A stretch of DNA of 44,692 nt from Ruminiclostridium sp. (GCA_016282095.1 JAEEJW010000042.1:1-44692), one strand, 5' to 3'; positions 16,239-24,868 are shown, counted from the first letter of the stretch. The notes: generated from the letters alone by a model not told the origin. A program made the numbers and translations.

Positions 16239-16511
16239 ATGTACACAGACAAGACGCTTGTATGCAAGGACTGCGGAAATGAATTCGTATTCACAGCCGG
16301 TGAGCAGGAATTCTATGCTGAAAAGGGCTTCACCAATGAGCCGCAGCGCTGCAAGCAGTGCAGAGATGCTAAGAAGAACGCATCAAGAAACAGAGAAATG
16401 TTCACAGCTGTATGCGCAAGCTGCGGAAAGGAAGCTATCATTCCTTTCAAGCCGCGTGATGACAGGCCTGTTTACTGCAGCGAATGTTTTGCAAAGCAGA
16501 AGGGTGAATAA
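16239..16511 (+). CDS. Zinc-ribbon protein
   Basis: 90 residues with four CxxC pairs: VCKDCGNEF, RCKQCR, VCASCGKE and YCSEC, forming two treble-clef or ribbon-like zinc sites. Similar small proteins are common in Clostridia; no function is established that I know of, and nucleic-acid or protein binding is only a guess. ATG 16239 follows GGCGAGG by 8 nt. It is 71 nt after the sigma factor gene on the same strand and is closed by a terminator at 16599, so the two are probably co-transcribed. Confidence 0.85.
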   Translation: MYTDKTLVCKDCGNEFVFTAGEQEFYAEKGFTNEPQRCKQCRDAKKNASRNREMFTAVCASCGKEAIIPFKPRDDRPVYCSECFAKQKGE

Positions 16512-16598
16512 TTTCCCGGAACATCATTGACGTATGCGATATGCTCCGCACTAGCTCAGTTATTTCGTATTGATCCAATGAATATTGTTTCAGGCATA

Positions 16599-16632
16599 AG
16601 GTCTTCCGGTTTCCGGGAGACCTGTGTTTTTG
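16599..16632 (+). terminator. Intrinsic terminator after the sigma/zinc-ribbon unit
   Basis: An 11-bp stem with one G-U pair, AGGTCTTCCGG / CCGGGAGACCT (16599-16609 and 16613-16623), with a 3-nt loop, followed by GTGTTTTTGT. Confidence 0.75.
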
Positions 16633-16662
16633 TACATAAGAAGTATCGGAAGGTGTATCAAG

Positions 16663-17067
16663 ATGGAAGTTGAACTCATACTCACTGTTTTTGTTAAGTG
16701 CAGAGGATCCGTTTCTGTTTCCGGACACACTAAGGATATAGTTATGATACCTTTCACCGGGACTGCGGAAGGCCCGTTTTTCTCGGGAAATATCATCGGC
16801 ACCGGAACCGACACGCAGGAGATCACGAAAGACGGCCGTTGCAGGCTGTCGGCACGTTATATGATCGAAGGGCATGACTGCGCCGGGAAACCATGCAGGC
16901 TGTTCATAGAGAACGAGAACCGTGATGACGGCAGGCTCCGGCCCCGGATAGTCACCGACAGCGAAGCTCTCGCGGAATGGGAGACTTCCCTGCTCTGCGC
17001 GGAAATAGAACCTGACGGTGATAACGTGACGATTAAAATATACAAAGAGAAAAGCGCCCGATGCTGA
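16663..17067 (+). CDS. DUF3237-like protein
   Basis: 134 residues. The succession FSGNIIGTGTDTQ, then CRLSARYMIEG and CRLFIENEN resembles DUF3237, a small beta-barrel family of unknown role. ATG 16663 has GGAAGG 9 nt upstream. It lies right behind a terminator and no promoter is obvious, so expression may depend on readthrough. A 6-bp GC hairpin (17055-17079) after the gene may end it opposite HU. Confidence 0.65.
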   Translation: MEVELILTVFVKCRGSVSVSGHTKDIVMIPFTGTAEGPFFSGNIIGTGTDTQEITKDGRCRLSARYMIEGHDCAGKPCRLFIENENRDDGRLRPRIVTDSEALAEWETSLLCAEIEPDGDNVTIKIYKEKSARC

Positions 17068-17124
17068 ATGCACCGGGCGTTAATGACTTTTCTGAACCGA
17101 ACTTATCTCAAAATAAAGACACGA

Positions 17125-17400
17125 TTACTTGGCAACAGCATCCTTGAGAGCCTTACCGGCCTTGAAAGCGGGAACCTTTGTAGCCTTGATCTTGATCTTC
17201 TTCTTTGTCTGAGGATTGATACCAGTTCTTGCAGCACGCTCGCGGGATTCAAATGTACCGAAGCCAACGAGCTGAACCTTGTCACCCTTTGCGAGAGCTG
17301 CTGTAACAACTTCTGTGAAAGCGTCAAGAGCCTTGCCGGAATCCTTCTTTGTGAGTTCGGACTTTTCAGCGATTGCCGAAATGAGTTCTGCCTTTGTCAT
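17125..17400 (-). CDS. hup: HU-family DNA-binding protein
   Basis: 91 residues, the exact family size. HU is the abundant nucleoid protein that bends DNA as a dimer. Signatures: [20 protein letters not shown] at the start, [10 protein letters not shown] in the core, and the DNA-binding arm with [13 protein letters not shown] and [18 protein letters not shown] stands 8 nt before ATG, and a perfect promoter lies at 17461-17489, consistent with high expression. Codon use looks more uniform than in neighbours. Confidence 0.97.
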   Translation of the reverse strand: MTKAELISAIAEKSELTKKDSGKALDAFTEVVTAALAKGDKVQLVGFGTFESRERAARTGINPQTKKKIKIKATKVPAFKAGKALKDAVAK

Positions 17401-17460
17401 ATCTGTTTCTCCTGAATTTTAGTATTTCCGCTGAAATTTGAGAATCAACGGATTTACTTT

Positions 17461-17489
17461 ATTATAGCGCTTTATTCGGCATTTGTCAA
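17461..17489 (-). promoter_or_regulatory. Consensus promoter of the HU gene
   Basis: Minus strand: perfect TTGACA (17489-17484), 17-nt spacer, perfect TATAAT (17466-17461), about 60 nt before the ATG. Confidence 0.9.
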
Positions 17490-17498
17490 CATTTTTTG

Positions 17499-17522
17499 AT
17501 GAAAAAATACGCATTTTTTCAT
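17499..17522. terminator. AT-only palindrome between the lipoprotein and HU genes
   Basis: ATGAAAAAAT (17499-17508) and ATTTTTTCAT (17513-17522) are perfect complements with the 4-nt loop ACGC. Lying downstream of the minus-strand lipoprotein gene, it may act as a weak terminator, although it has no GC pairs to strengthen it. Confidence 0.4.
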
Positions 17523-17556
17523 TATTTTTCGTTATTTTTTGTTTTATTCCTGTTTT

Positions 17557-18264
17557 TTATATCGGGATCACAGGAAATTCGATAATTACTGCCGAAGTTG
17601 TCGTTTCCGAGGACGTTTCAACAGTAGTTTCAGAAGCACTGACGGTAGTTGTTTCAGTGGTGGTCGCTGCAGTGTCTGTGGTCGTTATGAACGTAACCGG
17701 AGCCGTATATCCGGGAGTCGTCGACGCAGCAGCCGAAGTCGTTTCTGATGTAGTCGTTCCGGCTGTAGTCGTGGCGGCGGTCGTTGTTGCTTTCGTAGTT
17801 CCGGCTGTTGTCTCCGCTGTCGTGACGGCAGCAGTTCTTTCTGATGACAGTGCGTGTTCTATCGGGTCGGGAGCTTCCGTATCCTCGGTAGTGCTTTCCG
17901 TAAACGCCGCAGTCGTGACCGCGTGTGTTGTCTGCTCATGCACTGTTTCTTCCGTGATCCAGGAAGTCGTAGTCTCCACGATACCGGCGGTGTCCGAGGG
18001 AACTTCGACTGTCGTATCCGCGGCAGTTGTTGTCCCGGAGGCTGCGGACGTAGTCTTTTCAGATTGTGGAATCGTAACAGCTGTAGTCGTTGTTTCCGGC
18101 GGCGTATCGGTCTGCGTAGCAGTACTTTCCTTTGTACCGACGACAATAACGGTTGAGGCCGGTACCAATATCTCTTCCCTGCCCGCTGACTTTTCCGAGG
18201 TGCTGTCGCACGCAGACAGCAGCAATACACAGACCGCCAGCACTGCGATAATCTTTTTCTTCAT
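17557..18264 (-). CDS. Thr-rich lipoprotein of unknown function
   Basis: 235 residues. The N-terminus MKKKIIAVLAVCVLLLSACD is a lipoprotein signal with lipobox LSAC (lipid-modified Cys at 19). The rest is mostly Thr, Ser, Ala, Val and Glu with runs such as TTTAATTTAGTTTSETTS, without a folded domain that I can see; it resembles a glycosylated linker or stalk. The C-terminus ends in a hydrophobic VIIEFPVIPI. GGAGGAAGT precedes the ATG. It lies downstream of the transglutaminase-like gene and the 33-residue gene, behind a terminator, so it may be expressed by partial readthrough. Confidence 0.7.
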   Translation of the reverse strand: MKKKIIAVLAVCVLLLSACDSTSEKSAGREEILVPASTVIVVGTKESTATQTDTPPETTTTAVTIPQSEKTTSAASGTTTAADTTVEVPSDTAGIVETTTSWITEETVHEQTTHAVTTAAFTESTTEDTEAPDPIEHALSSERTAAVTTAETTAGTTKATTTAATTTAGTTTSETTSAAASTTPGYTAPVTFITTTDTAATTTETTTVSASETTVETSSETTTSAVIIEFPVIPI

Positions 18265-18273
18265 ACTTCCTCC

Positions 18274-18306
18274 AAAAAACAGCGCCGCCGTTCAAGCACA
18301 GCGGCG
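18274..18306 (-). terminator. Terminator between the 33-residue gene and the lipoprotein gene
   Basis: Minus strand: CGCCGC, 12-nt loop, GCGGCG (18306-18301 and 18288-18283), then CTG and six T. The lipoprotein ribosome site begins directly behind the T run. Confidence 0.7.
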
Positions 18307-18326
18307 TTATTCTTAATACTTATCAT

Positions 18327-18428
18327 TTACTGACCCGGAGTCTCATCCTGAACGGAAGTCGTTATGATATCTTCCGAATCAAATCCGATGATCTCTGCCG
18401 TTGCTTCTTCATATTTTTTCTTTTCCAC
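18327..18428 (-). CDS. Small peptide gene, 33 residues
   Basis: Too short for usual gene callers. Starts with GTG at 18428, with AAGGAG and AAGGAA upstream, and reads MEKKKYEEATAEIIGFDSED then IITTSVQDETPGQ. Short Lys-headed acidic peptides with an ED-I-I-T-T-S motif occur in Clostridia/Ruminococcus genomes; I know no assigned function. There is no signal peptide. It lies 17 nt after the transglutaminase-like gene, in the same direction, and is closed by its own terminator, so it is probably the last gene of that transcript. It could be a modified-peptide precursor or a partner of the secreted protein; both are guesses. Confidence 0.6.
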   Translation of the reverse strand: MEKKKYEEATAEIIGFDSEDIITTSVQDETPGQ

Positions 18429-18445
18429 TGTTCCTTATCTCCTTT

Positions 18446-20443
18446 TTATACTGCTGTTCTGTAGAATGCGTACAATGCATCGCACAACTCCGCAAGTCCC
18501 GGATATGTTGTGGTATTCGCAGTCCTGTTCTTTACGGCCGCGAGATACATATACTGTACAGGGTTTACGTTGAAAGTATGACTGGCATTGCTGAAAGCGA
18601 TATTGTTTGCAAGCCCCGATACGGGTATGCCGGTATATCTCACTGCCAGCTTATCACCTACTTCTTCGATCACAGGAGCGTTTCCGCCGAATGTCCATTC
18701 ATTGAGATACGTTTCCGCTTTGTTTTTGTCAGTGTATGTAAAATACAGGGATATCGTCGTAGTATCTACAAGAGTCAGCGTCATATATGCATAGCTTACA
18801 GGTGCGCTATTATTGCTCAGGTATGTATTAAACTCGGCGGAGGCAGGAACAAATGCGTCATTATCAGGAACCGATTCTCCGCTGAATGATATACCTTCGC
18901 TTGCGAGTTTGGACGTGTTGTGGTTGAAGAATGTCTGCGCGGCGCCGCCGTACATCAGCATAGCCTTGATCTTATCGTGTGATCCGGAATATCCAGCGTT
19001 GGCAAGAACAGCCTTCGCGTAGTCATATACGGTCTTATTGATCGTCTTTACTGTTGTTGAGCCGCTCTTTATTGTGACAGTGAAAGTATCGCGCATTTCC
19101 TTTGCCGCAACCGGTACCGTAAGTCTGTAGTATGTCTTCTGCACAGTGCCCCCGCCGGAACTTACAGTATATGTCGCTGTTCCGAGTGCGGATATATCCT
19201 TCGCCGCCACGGTCACTGCACCGGAGAGCTCTGCCGTATATCCTGTATAATCAAAATCGGTCTTATCAAACAGTATGTTCACACCGAGAGTGCTTCCGTC
19301 CAATATCGAAAGGCTCATGCTCGTGGGGACATCGGTTATATAATCAGCGGCAGCAAGCGTTAATATTGAGCTGTCCCATAATCCCTTGGTATCATTGTCA
19401 TACACAAAGATAAAACCATTATTATAGAAATTATACTGCCCCGCAGCAACCGGCGTACCGCCTTTCAGCAGAAAAGGACATCCGTTGTCAGCGTTTCCGT
19501 CATGATTCGTAACATCAACGAGATAGTTATTACTGTCAATAGTCACGACATTCCACATATGAGGACCCGAACCCGTTCCTCCGCTAAGTTCGCCGGTCAC
19601 AAGATAGCAATTTACAGTACCGCTGAATGACGAAAGGTCACAGAGATATTTGAACGCCTTTGAATAGCCTTCGCAGACTACATTTGTATCGGAATCACCG
19701 TCAAACACGCTCACAAGGTTCCACGGATCCAGGTCTGTGGGGTTCTGGATCTGTGAAGCATTGGTATCATATTCCACAAGATCACATATTTCGTTCACAT
19801 AACCGGCAAGCTTCTCATAATCGGAAACACCCGCATATTTTTCAACTATGGCCTGTGCGTTTGTAACCACGCTGCTTACTCCTGAACGCCTGCTCACATC
19901 GACTGTTTGTTCATTATTGCCTTTATAACTCTGAGAGACCGCAAAATCAATGTACAGACTCGGAGTCTGTGACATGGTAATATATGTATTATAATTTGCA
20001 TAACCGCCTTGTGAGATTCCACAAGAAAAAGATTTCCCGTACCACAGAAAGCTGTATGGATTATCTGCAACAACAGCGGCTACCACATTCGCGACATCAT
20101 AGTCATATATTGAGCTTATTGCGTCTGAAATCGCATTATTATCAGACAGATCCGAGAGACCAAGATCGGCTGCCGTAATCTGTTCTTTATCGAGCTGAGG
20201 TGCGAGATAAGTGAATCTGGAGCTTATTTCAGAATTGGCGGATATAATACCCTGAGCAAACAAAACAAGTTTATCATAAAGCTCCTGATCTTTTGCTGTC
20301 AGACCTGCTCTCGCCAGATTGCCGGTTGACGGAGTGTACGCCGAAACTTCCGTGGTAAGCGACACTGGCTGTATCGGAATGCTTCCCGCAGCAAGCATTA
20401 GCGACAGTCCCGCGGAAATAATTATCCTTCCTAATTTGTTCAT
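18446..20443 (-). CDS. Secreted transglutaminase-like protein
   Basis: 665 residues. Signal peptide at 1-35 (IIISAGLSLMLAAGSIPIQP). The transglutaminase-like core has a visible catalytic triad: Cys257 in VVCEGYSKAFKYLC, His295 in GPHMWNVV and Asp310 in YLVDVTNHDG. Such domains act as cysteine proteases, cross-linkers or peptidoglycan/protein-modifying enzymes. Residues about 375-500 look like beta-rich, Ig-like segments; the C-terminal part is unassigned. AAGGAAGG is 8 nt before ATG. It is followed by the 33-residue gene. Secreted transglutaminase-like proteins are common in fibre-degrading Ruminococci. Confidence 0.85.
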   Translation of the reverse strand: MNKLGRIIISAGLSLMLAAGSIPIQPVSLTTEVSAYTPSTGNLARAGLTAKDQELYDKLVLFAQGIISANSEISSRFTYLAPQLDKEQITAADLGLSDLSDNNAISDAISSIYDYDVANVVAAVVADNPYSFLWYGKSFSCGISQGGYANYNTYITMSQTPSLYIDFAVSQSYKGNNEQTVDVSRRSGVSSVVTNAQAIVEKYAGVSDYEKLAGYVNEICDLVEYDTNASQIQNPTDLDPWNLVSVFDGDSDTNVVCEGYSKAFKYLCDLSSFSGTVNCYLVTGELSGGTGSGPHMWNVVTIDSNNYLVDVTNHDGNADNGCPFLLKGGTPVAAGQYNFYNNGFIFVYDNDTKGLWDSSILTLAAADYITDVPTSMSLSILDGSTLGVNILFDKTDFDYTGYTAELSGAVTVAAKDISALGTATYTVSSGGGTVQKTYYRLTVPVAAKEMRDTFTVTIKSGSTTVKTINKTVYDYAKAVLANAGYSGSHDKIKAMLMYGGAAQTFFNHNTSKLASEGISFSGESVPDNDAFVPASAEFNTYLSNNSAPVSYAYMTLTLVDTTTISLYFTYTDKNKAETYLNEWTFGGNAPVIEEVGDKLAVRYTGIPVSGLANNIAFSNASHTFNVNPVQYMYLAAVKNRTANTTTYPGLAELCDALYAFYRTAV

Positions 20444-20481
20444 CAGAAAAACCTTCCTTTCTTACACAAATATCCTATAAT

Positions 20482-20510
20482 ATTATATCATAAAACTGAT
20501 GTTTTGTACA
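20482..20510 (-). promoter_or_regulatory. Probable promoter of the transglutaminase-like gene
   Basis: Minus strand: TGTACA (20510-20505), 17-nt spacer, TATAAT (20487-20482). The -35 is poor. The rest of the 280-nt divergent gap is AT-rich and shows no gene. Confidence 0.5.
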
Positions 20511-20649
20511 TAGAAAGTAACAACAATTGTTTTGTTGATTTCCTACAATTATAGCAATCGTTTTTTAGCATCTTTTAACACATTATACCATTTGCACATA
20601 ATTTAACGCCGCCAAAGATATTTTTTTTCCTCAGCAGAAAAGAAAACTC

Positions 20650-20678
20650 TTGAAAAATACCGATATAAGTGTTATAAT
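20650..20678 (+). promoter_or_regulatory. Promoter of the GGDEF gene
   Basis: TTGAAA (20650-20655), 17-nt spacer, TATAAT (20673-20678). Just downstream at 20685-20704 is GTGTTACT, five bases, GACACAA, an imperfect operator-like element. Confidence 0.75.
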
Positions 20679-20721
20679 AATAAAGTGTTACTAATTTGAC
20701 ACAAAATAGATCAGGACAGAG

Positions 20722-21819
20722 ATGAAAATAATGAATTATGTACTTGAATATATAACCCAGAATTTCGTTCTGCTGTTAATGGTCATAGGAATGCTGATAC
20801 TCACGGTTTTTGACGTGTTTCTTGACGACCACATACTCAGACGTCTCAGAATTACGCTGTATCTGCTGGGCTCGCTGTCGGTGTTCGACTATGTTGAATC
20901 GCTGATGTCCACATTCGGAGCTCAGGAATGGGCTATCAATCTGCGTATTCTGTTCTCTGCGCTGTGTTACAGCCTGCGTCCGCTTATCGTGATGATGCTG
21001 GTGTTCATAGTGTACAAGAAAGCTCACTGGCTGATAACGATACCGGCCGCAGTGAATATGCTGCTCTCCTTCTCCGCATTCTTTACCGATATCTCATACT
21101 CTATCAACGCCAACAACACATTCTCACGCGGACCTCTGGGATATACGCCTTATGTTGTCAGTCTTCTGTATATCGCGGGACTTTTCTTCGTTTCATTCAG
21201 GGAGCTGTCCAACCGCTACGTTGAAGAGGGCGTTGTGGTAATGTTCCTTGCGGTGGGCGGAAGTCTCGCGGCGCTGCTCGCTTTCGGCGACCACAGCGAA
21301 GTGGTGAATACCACATACGGCGCGGAGATACTGCTCTATTATGTATATGTGTACAGCCAGCACACCAAGCACGACACGCTGACAGGACTTTATAACCGTC
21401 AGGCTTTCTACAACGATATAGATTCAAACCCTGGCTCCATCACCGGTATTATCTCTATGGATATGAACGAGCTGAAGTGGATGAACGACAATTCGGGTCA
21501 CGCCGCAGGTGATAAGGCTCTGAAGACCGTTTCCGACTGCTTCATGAAGCCCTCAGATTTCCGGGACAAGGTTTACCGCGTCGGCGGCGACGAGTTCATG
21601 GTAATCTGCCGCGGACGCACTCCCGCCGAAGTAGGCGAGCTCACGGAGGATATGAGGAACGCCGTAAATGAGACCGGATATTCATGCGCTTTCGGTTTCT
21701 CCGTAAAGGGTACTCCCGAAGAAATGATAAAAGAAGCCGACGAACATATGTATACCGATAAAGTCATCATCAAGGCCGCAGCCCTTGCAAACGGCACTGT
21801 ACTGCATTTCCGTGATTGA
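20722..21819 (+). CDS. Membrane diguanylate cyclase (GGDEF domain)
   Basis: 365 residues. Residues 1-205 contain about seven hydrophobic segments forming a membrane sensor. The GGDEF domain starts at HDTLTGLYNRQAF and has the intact active-site motif RVGGDEFMVICRG, so synthesis of c-di-GMP from GTP is plausible. I see no RxxD inhibitory site five residues before GGDEF. Start ATG 20722 has AGGA 6 nt upstream. Monocistronic: own promoter and a terminator at 21831. No EAL or PilZ gene is in the window. Confidence 0.92.
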   Translation: MKIMNYVLEYITQNFVLLLMVIGMLILTVFDVFLDDHILRRLRITLYLLGSLSVFDYVESLMSTFGAQEWAINLRILFSALCYSLRPLIVMMLVFIVYKKAHWLITIPAAVNMLLSFSAFFTDISYSINANNTFSRGPLGYTPYVVSLLYIAGLFFVSFRELSNRYVEEGVVVMFLAVGGSLAALLAFGDHSEVVNTTYGAEILLYYVYVYSQHTKHDTLTGLYNRQAFYNDIDSNPGSITGIISMDMNELKWMNDNSGHAAGDKALKTVSDCFMKPSDFRDKVYRVGGDEFMVICRGRTPAEVGELTEDMRNAVNETGYSCAFGFSVKGTPEEMIKEADEHMYTDKVIIKAAALANGTVLHFRD

Positions 21820-21830
21820 CATACATACAA

Positions 21831-21857
21831 AAAAAGACCTCCCGGTGAGGTCTTTTT
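21831..21857. terminator. Bidirectional terminator between the GGDEF and RsbU-like genes
   Basis: An 11-bp perfect stem AAAAAGACCTC / GAGGTCTTTTT (21831-21841 and 21847-21857), loop CCGGT. T runs on both strands serve the two convergent genes. Confidence 0.9.
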
Positions 21858-21882
21858 TATTGCTCCGTTCATTTTTCCGAGG

Positions 21883-23688
21883 TCAGTCCTGCCCTTTGAA
21901 ATACAGACATAGCATGGTGATATCGTCTGCCTGCGGAGCTCCGGCAGCAAATTTCTCCACAGAAGCTCTGACTGTCCGGCATATTTCAGCACAGATATCA
22001 TCTCCGCCGGGAGTTATACCGTTCAGAGCCTTAATAAGCCGTTCGTTGCCGTAGAGTTCGAGATCAGCGTTAAGAGCTTCGTTCACTCCGTCAGTGTACA
22101 GGAAAAGCACATCGCCTTTCTTCAGCTGCATGGTCTGTGTAGTATAGGCGGCCACCTCCAGAATGCCGAGTATCAGATTTGCCTTCATACCGGGCATTTC
22201 AGCCTTTCCGTCACGGATAAGCACAGGATTGGTGTGCCCCGCGTTGACGAAGCGCAATTCACCGCTGATCAGGTCAAGAACACCGACCCATGCCGTGATG
22301 AACATTCCTGCATCGTTACCCTCACAGATGCGTTTGTTGGCTCGGCATATACAGCTTCCCGGATCGTCCGGGCTGTCTGTACAGTCGTGGAGCTTTGCTT
22401 TGCCGTTCATCATAAACATCGCTGCCGGTATTCCCTTCCCGGATACATCCGCGATAGTAAAGACCAGCGTATGATCGTTTATCATATAGAAATCATAAAA
22501 GTCTCCGCCGACCTCCTTTGCGCTGTTCATTGACGCAAAGAGCCTGAACCGCGGATCATCGGTGAACTGTCCTGTAAGCGCAGGCAGCGCCGAAAACTGG
22601 ATCTCGCGGGCGTAGCGCAGCTCGTCGTCTATCCTCGCAGCTTCTCTCGCAATGTGATCTTTAAGCGAGTCAAGCGTCGAATTTATGCCGTTCGAGATAA
22701 TGTCAAACTCCCGGGAAGTATATACCGACACCTGCGCGTCGAGATCGCCCTCGGTTATCGCTTTCAGAGTATCCGCTATCTCACCGACCTGCCGTACTAC
22801 AGTGCGCTTTACAAGCAGCGTTATGGCTGCATAGAGCGTCACGAATACTATCACGCCCACAATGACAGAGATCAGTGCGGTCAGTCTGGGCTCCTCCATT
22901 ACCTCTGCGCACGGTAATACAGCAACGACCCTGAAACTTCCTATTGTATCATACATACTGTAATAAGATCGGCCTCCGGCGTACACTGTTCTTATATTAC
23001 AGGGCAGATCATTTTCTTCAAGAACCGAACGTATGATTTCTTCGTCATGATCACTGCGTATGCTCACTATTTCATTGTCTGCGTTGATTATGAACAGCAT
23101 ACCGCTTTCAAGTATATGGCGGTTGACGGTATAGTCGTCAACCATATCCTCATAATAGTATTCGGCAGTTTTTCTGCTGTACCCGATCTGAAGGAAACTG
23201 CCTTCCCGCAGTACGCAGGCAGAATACTTGCTTATCCGCGTTTCATCTTCGGCAGGCAGGATCTCTCTGAGAGATGCACTTTTCTGCTCTTTCAGTTCCT
23301 CAATATATTCCGCTGTCTCCGGAAGACTTTTCATATCATATCCGATGAGGCTCTTATCCGTCGAATCGGTGATAATTCCGTTCTCATCGAGTATGTCGAT
23401 CTCTTCAAGCATATAAATATCGGCAAGTCTGCCAAGATCACTGATATCCGAGTCTCTCACGGCGGAAGCCACCATTTCCGAGTATACTATCTGATATTCG
23501 TCAGTCTTTCTCTTGACTTCATCAATAACGTCCATTATGGAAATCGAAAGAAGGCGCTCAGCTGCACCGAACGCCGCTCTGTACTGAACAAACAAAGAAA
23601 ACGCCGAAGTAAGAAGGAATACACAGAACACCGGTATGAGCAGCCACTTTTTCAGCTGCGCGGATATAGTTGGCAGTTTTTTCTTCAT
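21883..23688 (-). CDS. RsbU-like membrane PP2C phosphatase with sensor and HAMP domain
   Basis: 601 residues. TM helix about 14-36, an extracytoplasmic sensor of about 230 residues (Cache-like by layout), a second TM helix about 270-292, HAMP (ADTLKAITEGDLDAQV), then a SpoIIE-type phosphatase domain: GGDFYDFYMI, ADVSGKGIPAAMFMM, NAGHTNPVLI, LYTDGVNEA and ADDITMLCLYF. Such enzymes dephosphorylate STAS anti-anti-sigma factors in partner-switch pathways. GGAGAA stands 7 nt before ATG. No RsbW-type kinase is adjacent; a STAS-kinase fusion gene lies 2.8 kb upstream on the same strand and is a possible substrate. Confidence 0.9.
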   Translation of the reverse strand: MKKKLPTISAQLKKWLLIPVFCVFLLTSAFSLFVQYRAAFGAAERLLSISIMDVIDEVKRKTDEYQIVYSEMVASAVRDSDISDLGRLADIYMLEEIDILDENGIITDSTDKSLIGYDMKSLPETAEYIEELKEQKSASLREILPAEDETRISKYSACVLREGSFLQIGYSRKTAEYYYEDMVDDYTVNRHILESGMLFIINADNEIVSIRSDHDEEIIRSVLEENDLPCNIRTVYAGGRSYYSMYDTIGSFRVVAVLPCAEVMEEPRLTALISVIVGVIVFVTLYAAITLLVKRTVVRQVGEIADTLKAITEGDLDAQVSVYTSREFDIISNGINSTLDSLKDHIAREAARIDDELRYAREIQFSALPALTGQFTDDPRFRLFASMNSAKEVGGDFYDFYMINDHTLVFTIADVSGKGIPAAMFMMNGKAKLHDCTDSPDDPGSCICRANKRICEGNDAGMFITAWVGVLDLISGELRFVNAGHTNPVLIRDGKAEMPGMKANLILGILEVAAYTTQTMQLKKGDVLFLYTDGVNEALNADLELYGNERLIKALNGITPGGDDICAEICRTVRASVEKFAAGAPQADDITMLCLYFKGQD

Positions 23689-23851
23689 TTATGTTCTCCG
23701 TGTTCTCATAGTATCGTCAGAAGGATGTGCCTGCTGTCCTGACAACGATCATCACTTCCCTGCCGTCCGGGTGGCCATGCCCGTACCGCTGCGCCGGGAT
23801 CGGTGCTTATTTCACGGTACAGGCATTTTCAGGATCAGACAGCGCCATTTT

Positions 23852-24829
23852 TCAGGCATTGTTCTCTGCTTCCTGCTTTCCGGCCGGAGCTTTGCTCTCG
23901 TCCCTGACAACAGCCTTCATAACTGCGGGCCATATAGCGACGATAAACATTATAATGATCGAATTTGCCGTGAGAGTTCCCCAGTGCAGACCAAGAAGAT
24001 CGCGCAGCGGTGTCTTTATCGTTTCAATGAGGAAGAACGTAAGCACCGCGCCTACCAGTCCTGCCGCAAGGTTCGCTTTCGTAAACTTCGGCTCGTATTT
24101 TATCCAGGTCTTTTCAATGAAACGGGCCACACAGAATGCTACCATCATACCGATATCACCGTAGCCGTCCTTCATCATCTTCTGCGGGTCAACAAGCAGT
24201 TTGTCGCCCACAAAGTCCATGGGATAGGGCTTGACAGAAATATAGATAATGGATGCTATGCCGAACACGATGCCGGCTATAAGAACTATGTTCTCCTTTT
24301 CGGGGTGCTTTGCGAGATATCTGAAAAGCACGGCCATTCCCCATATCGTAAGAATGCCGAGACCAAGGCCTACAAGAACATCCTGCGGCGTATGTACACC
24401 GAGATAATTGCGCGAGAAAGCCGTCAGCGCTATGCAGATGATGCACAATACCGATATCCAGCGCAGTTTTTTCCATGTTCTTACAGCCATTGCTCCGTAT
24501 ATCGGCGTAGCAGTCATGGTATGTCCGCTCGGGAACGAATAGCCGGTAGCAGTCGTTATGGCATCACCGGCAGGCAGTATGCGCGCGTCCCTTATCCACG
24601 GACGATAAACACAGGCAGTCAGTTTGACAACAGCGTTTATCGCAATGCAGGCATTGTACGTCGCAAGTGTGTACAGTCCGCTTTTCTTGTCAATGCACCA
24701 ATAGATGAACGCCGGTACGATGATAAGATACGTTACGGCGAACAGCGATATCATCTCCATGAACGGTGTAAGCGCATTATCAATGCCGTTCCGGAAATTC
24801 TGCAAGAACAATAAGTATTCAATATCCAT
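23852..24829 (-). CDS. PAP2-superfamily membrane phosphatase
   Basis: 325 residues with about eight membrane segments. All three phosphatase motifs are present: KLTACVYRPWI (C1, K-x6-RP), SFPSGHTM (C2, PSGH) and SRNYLGVHTPQDV (C3, SR-x5-H-x3-D). Substrates are probably lipid phosphates such as undecaprenyl pyrophosphate or phosphatidic acid. The C-terminal 130 residues carry further TM helices and a charged tail, longer than minimal PAP2 proteins. GGAGGGAG precedes the ATG. A 29-residue peptide gene and a palindrome-bearing promoter lie just upstream. Confidence 0.9.
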   Translation of the reverse strand: MDIEYLLFLQNFRNGIDNALTPFMEMISLFAVTYLIIVPAFIYWCIDKKSGLYTLATYNACIAINAVVKLTACVYRPWIRDARILPAGDAITTATGYSFPSGHTMTATPIYGAMAVRTWKKLRWISVLCIICIALTAFSRNYLGVHTPQDVLVGLGLGILTIWGMAVLFRYLAKHPEKENIVLIAGIVFGIASIIYISVKPYPMDFVGDKLLVDPQKMMKDGYGDIGMMVAFCVARFIEKTWIKYEPKFTKANLAAGLVGAVLTFFLIETIKTPLRDLLGLHWGTLTANSIIIMFIVAIWPAVMKAVVRDESKAPAGKQEAENNA

Positions 24830-24868
24830 TTTTCTCCCTCCCTGCCCTTCAGGCAGATATCAGATTTA

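Noticed and set aside
17483-18316. 277-codon Val-rich frame on the plus strand
   Set aside because: Complement of the Thr-rich lipoprotein gene (ACN codons read as GTN). The minus strand has the lipobox signal and ribosome site.
23689-23851. Very short frames in the gap between the PAP2 and RsbU-like genes
   Set aside because: 11-13 codons, without convincing ribosome sites; nothing else is seen there.
23636-24814. 392-codon plus-strand frame
   Set aside because: Shadow of the PAP2 gene, whose three motifs are intact on the minus strand.
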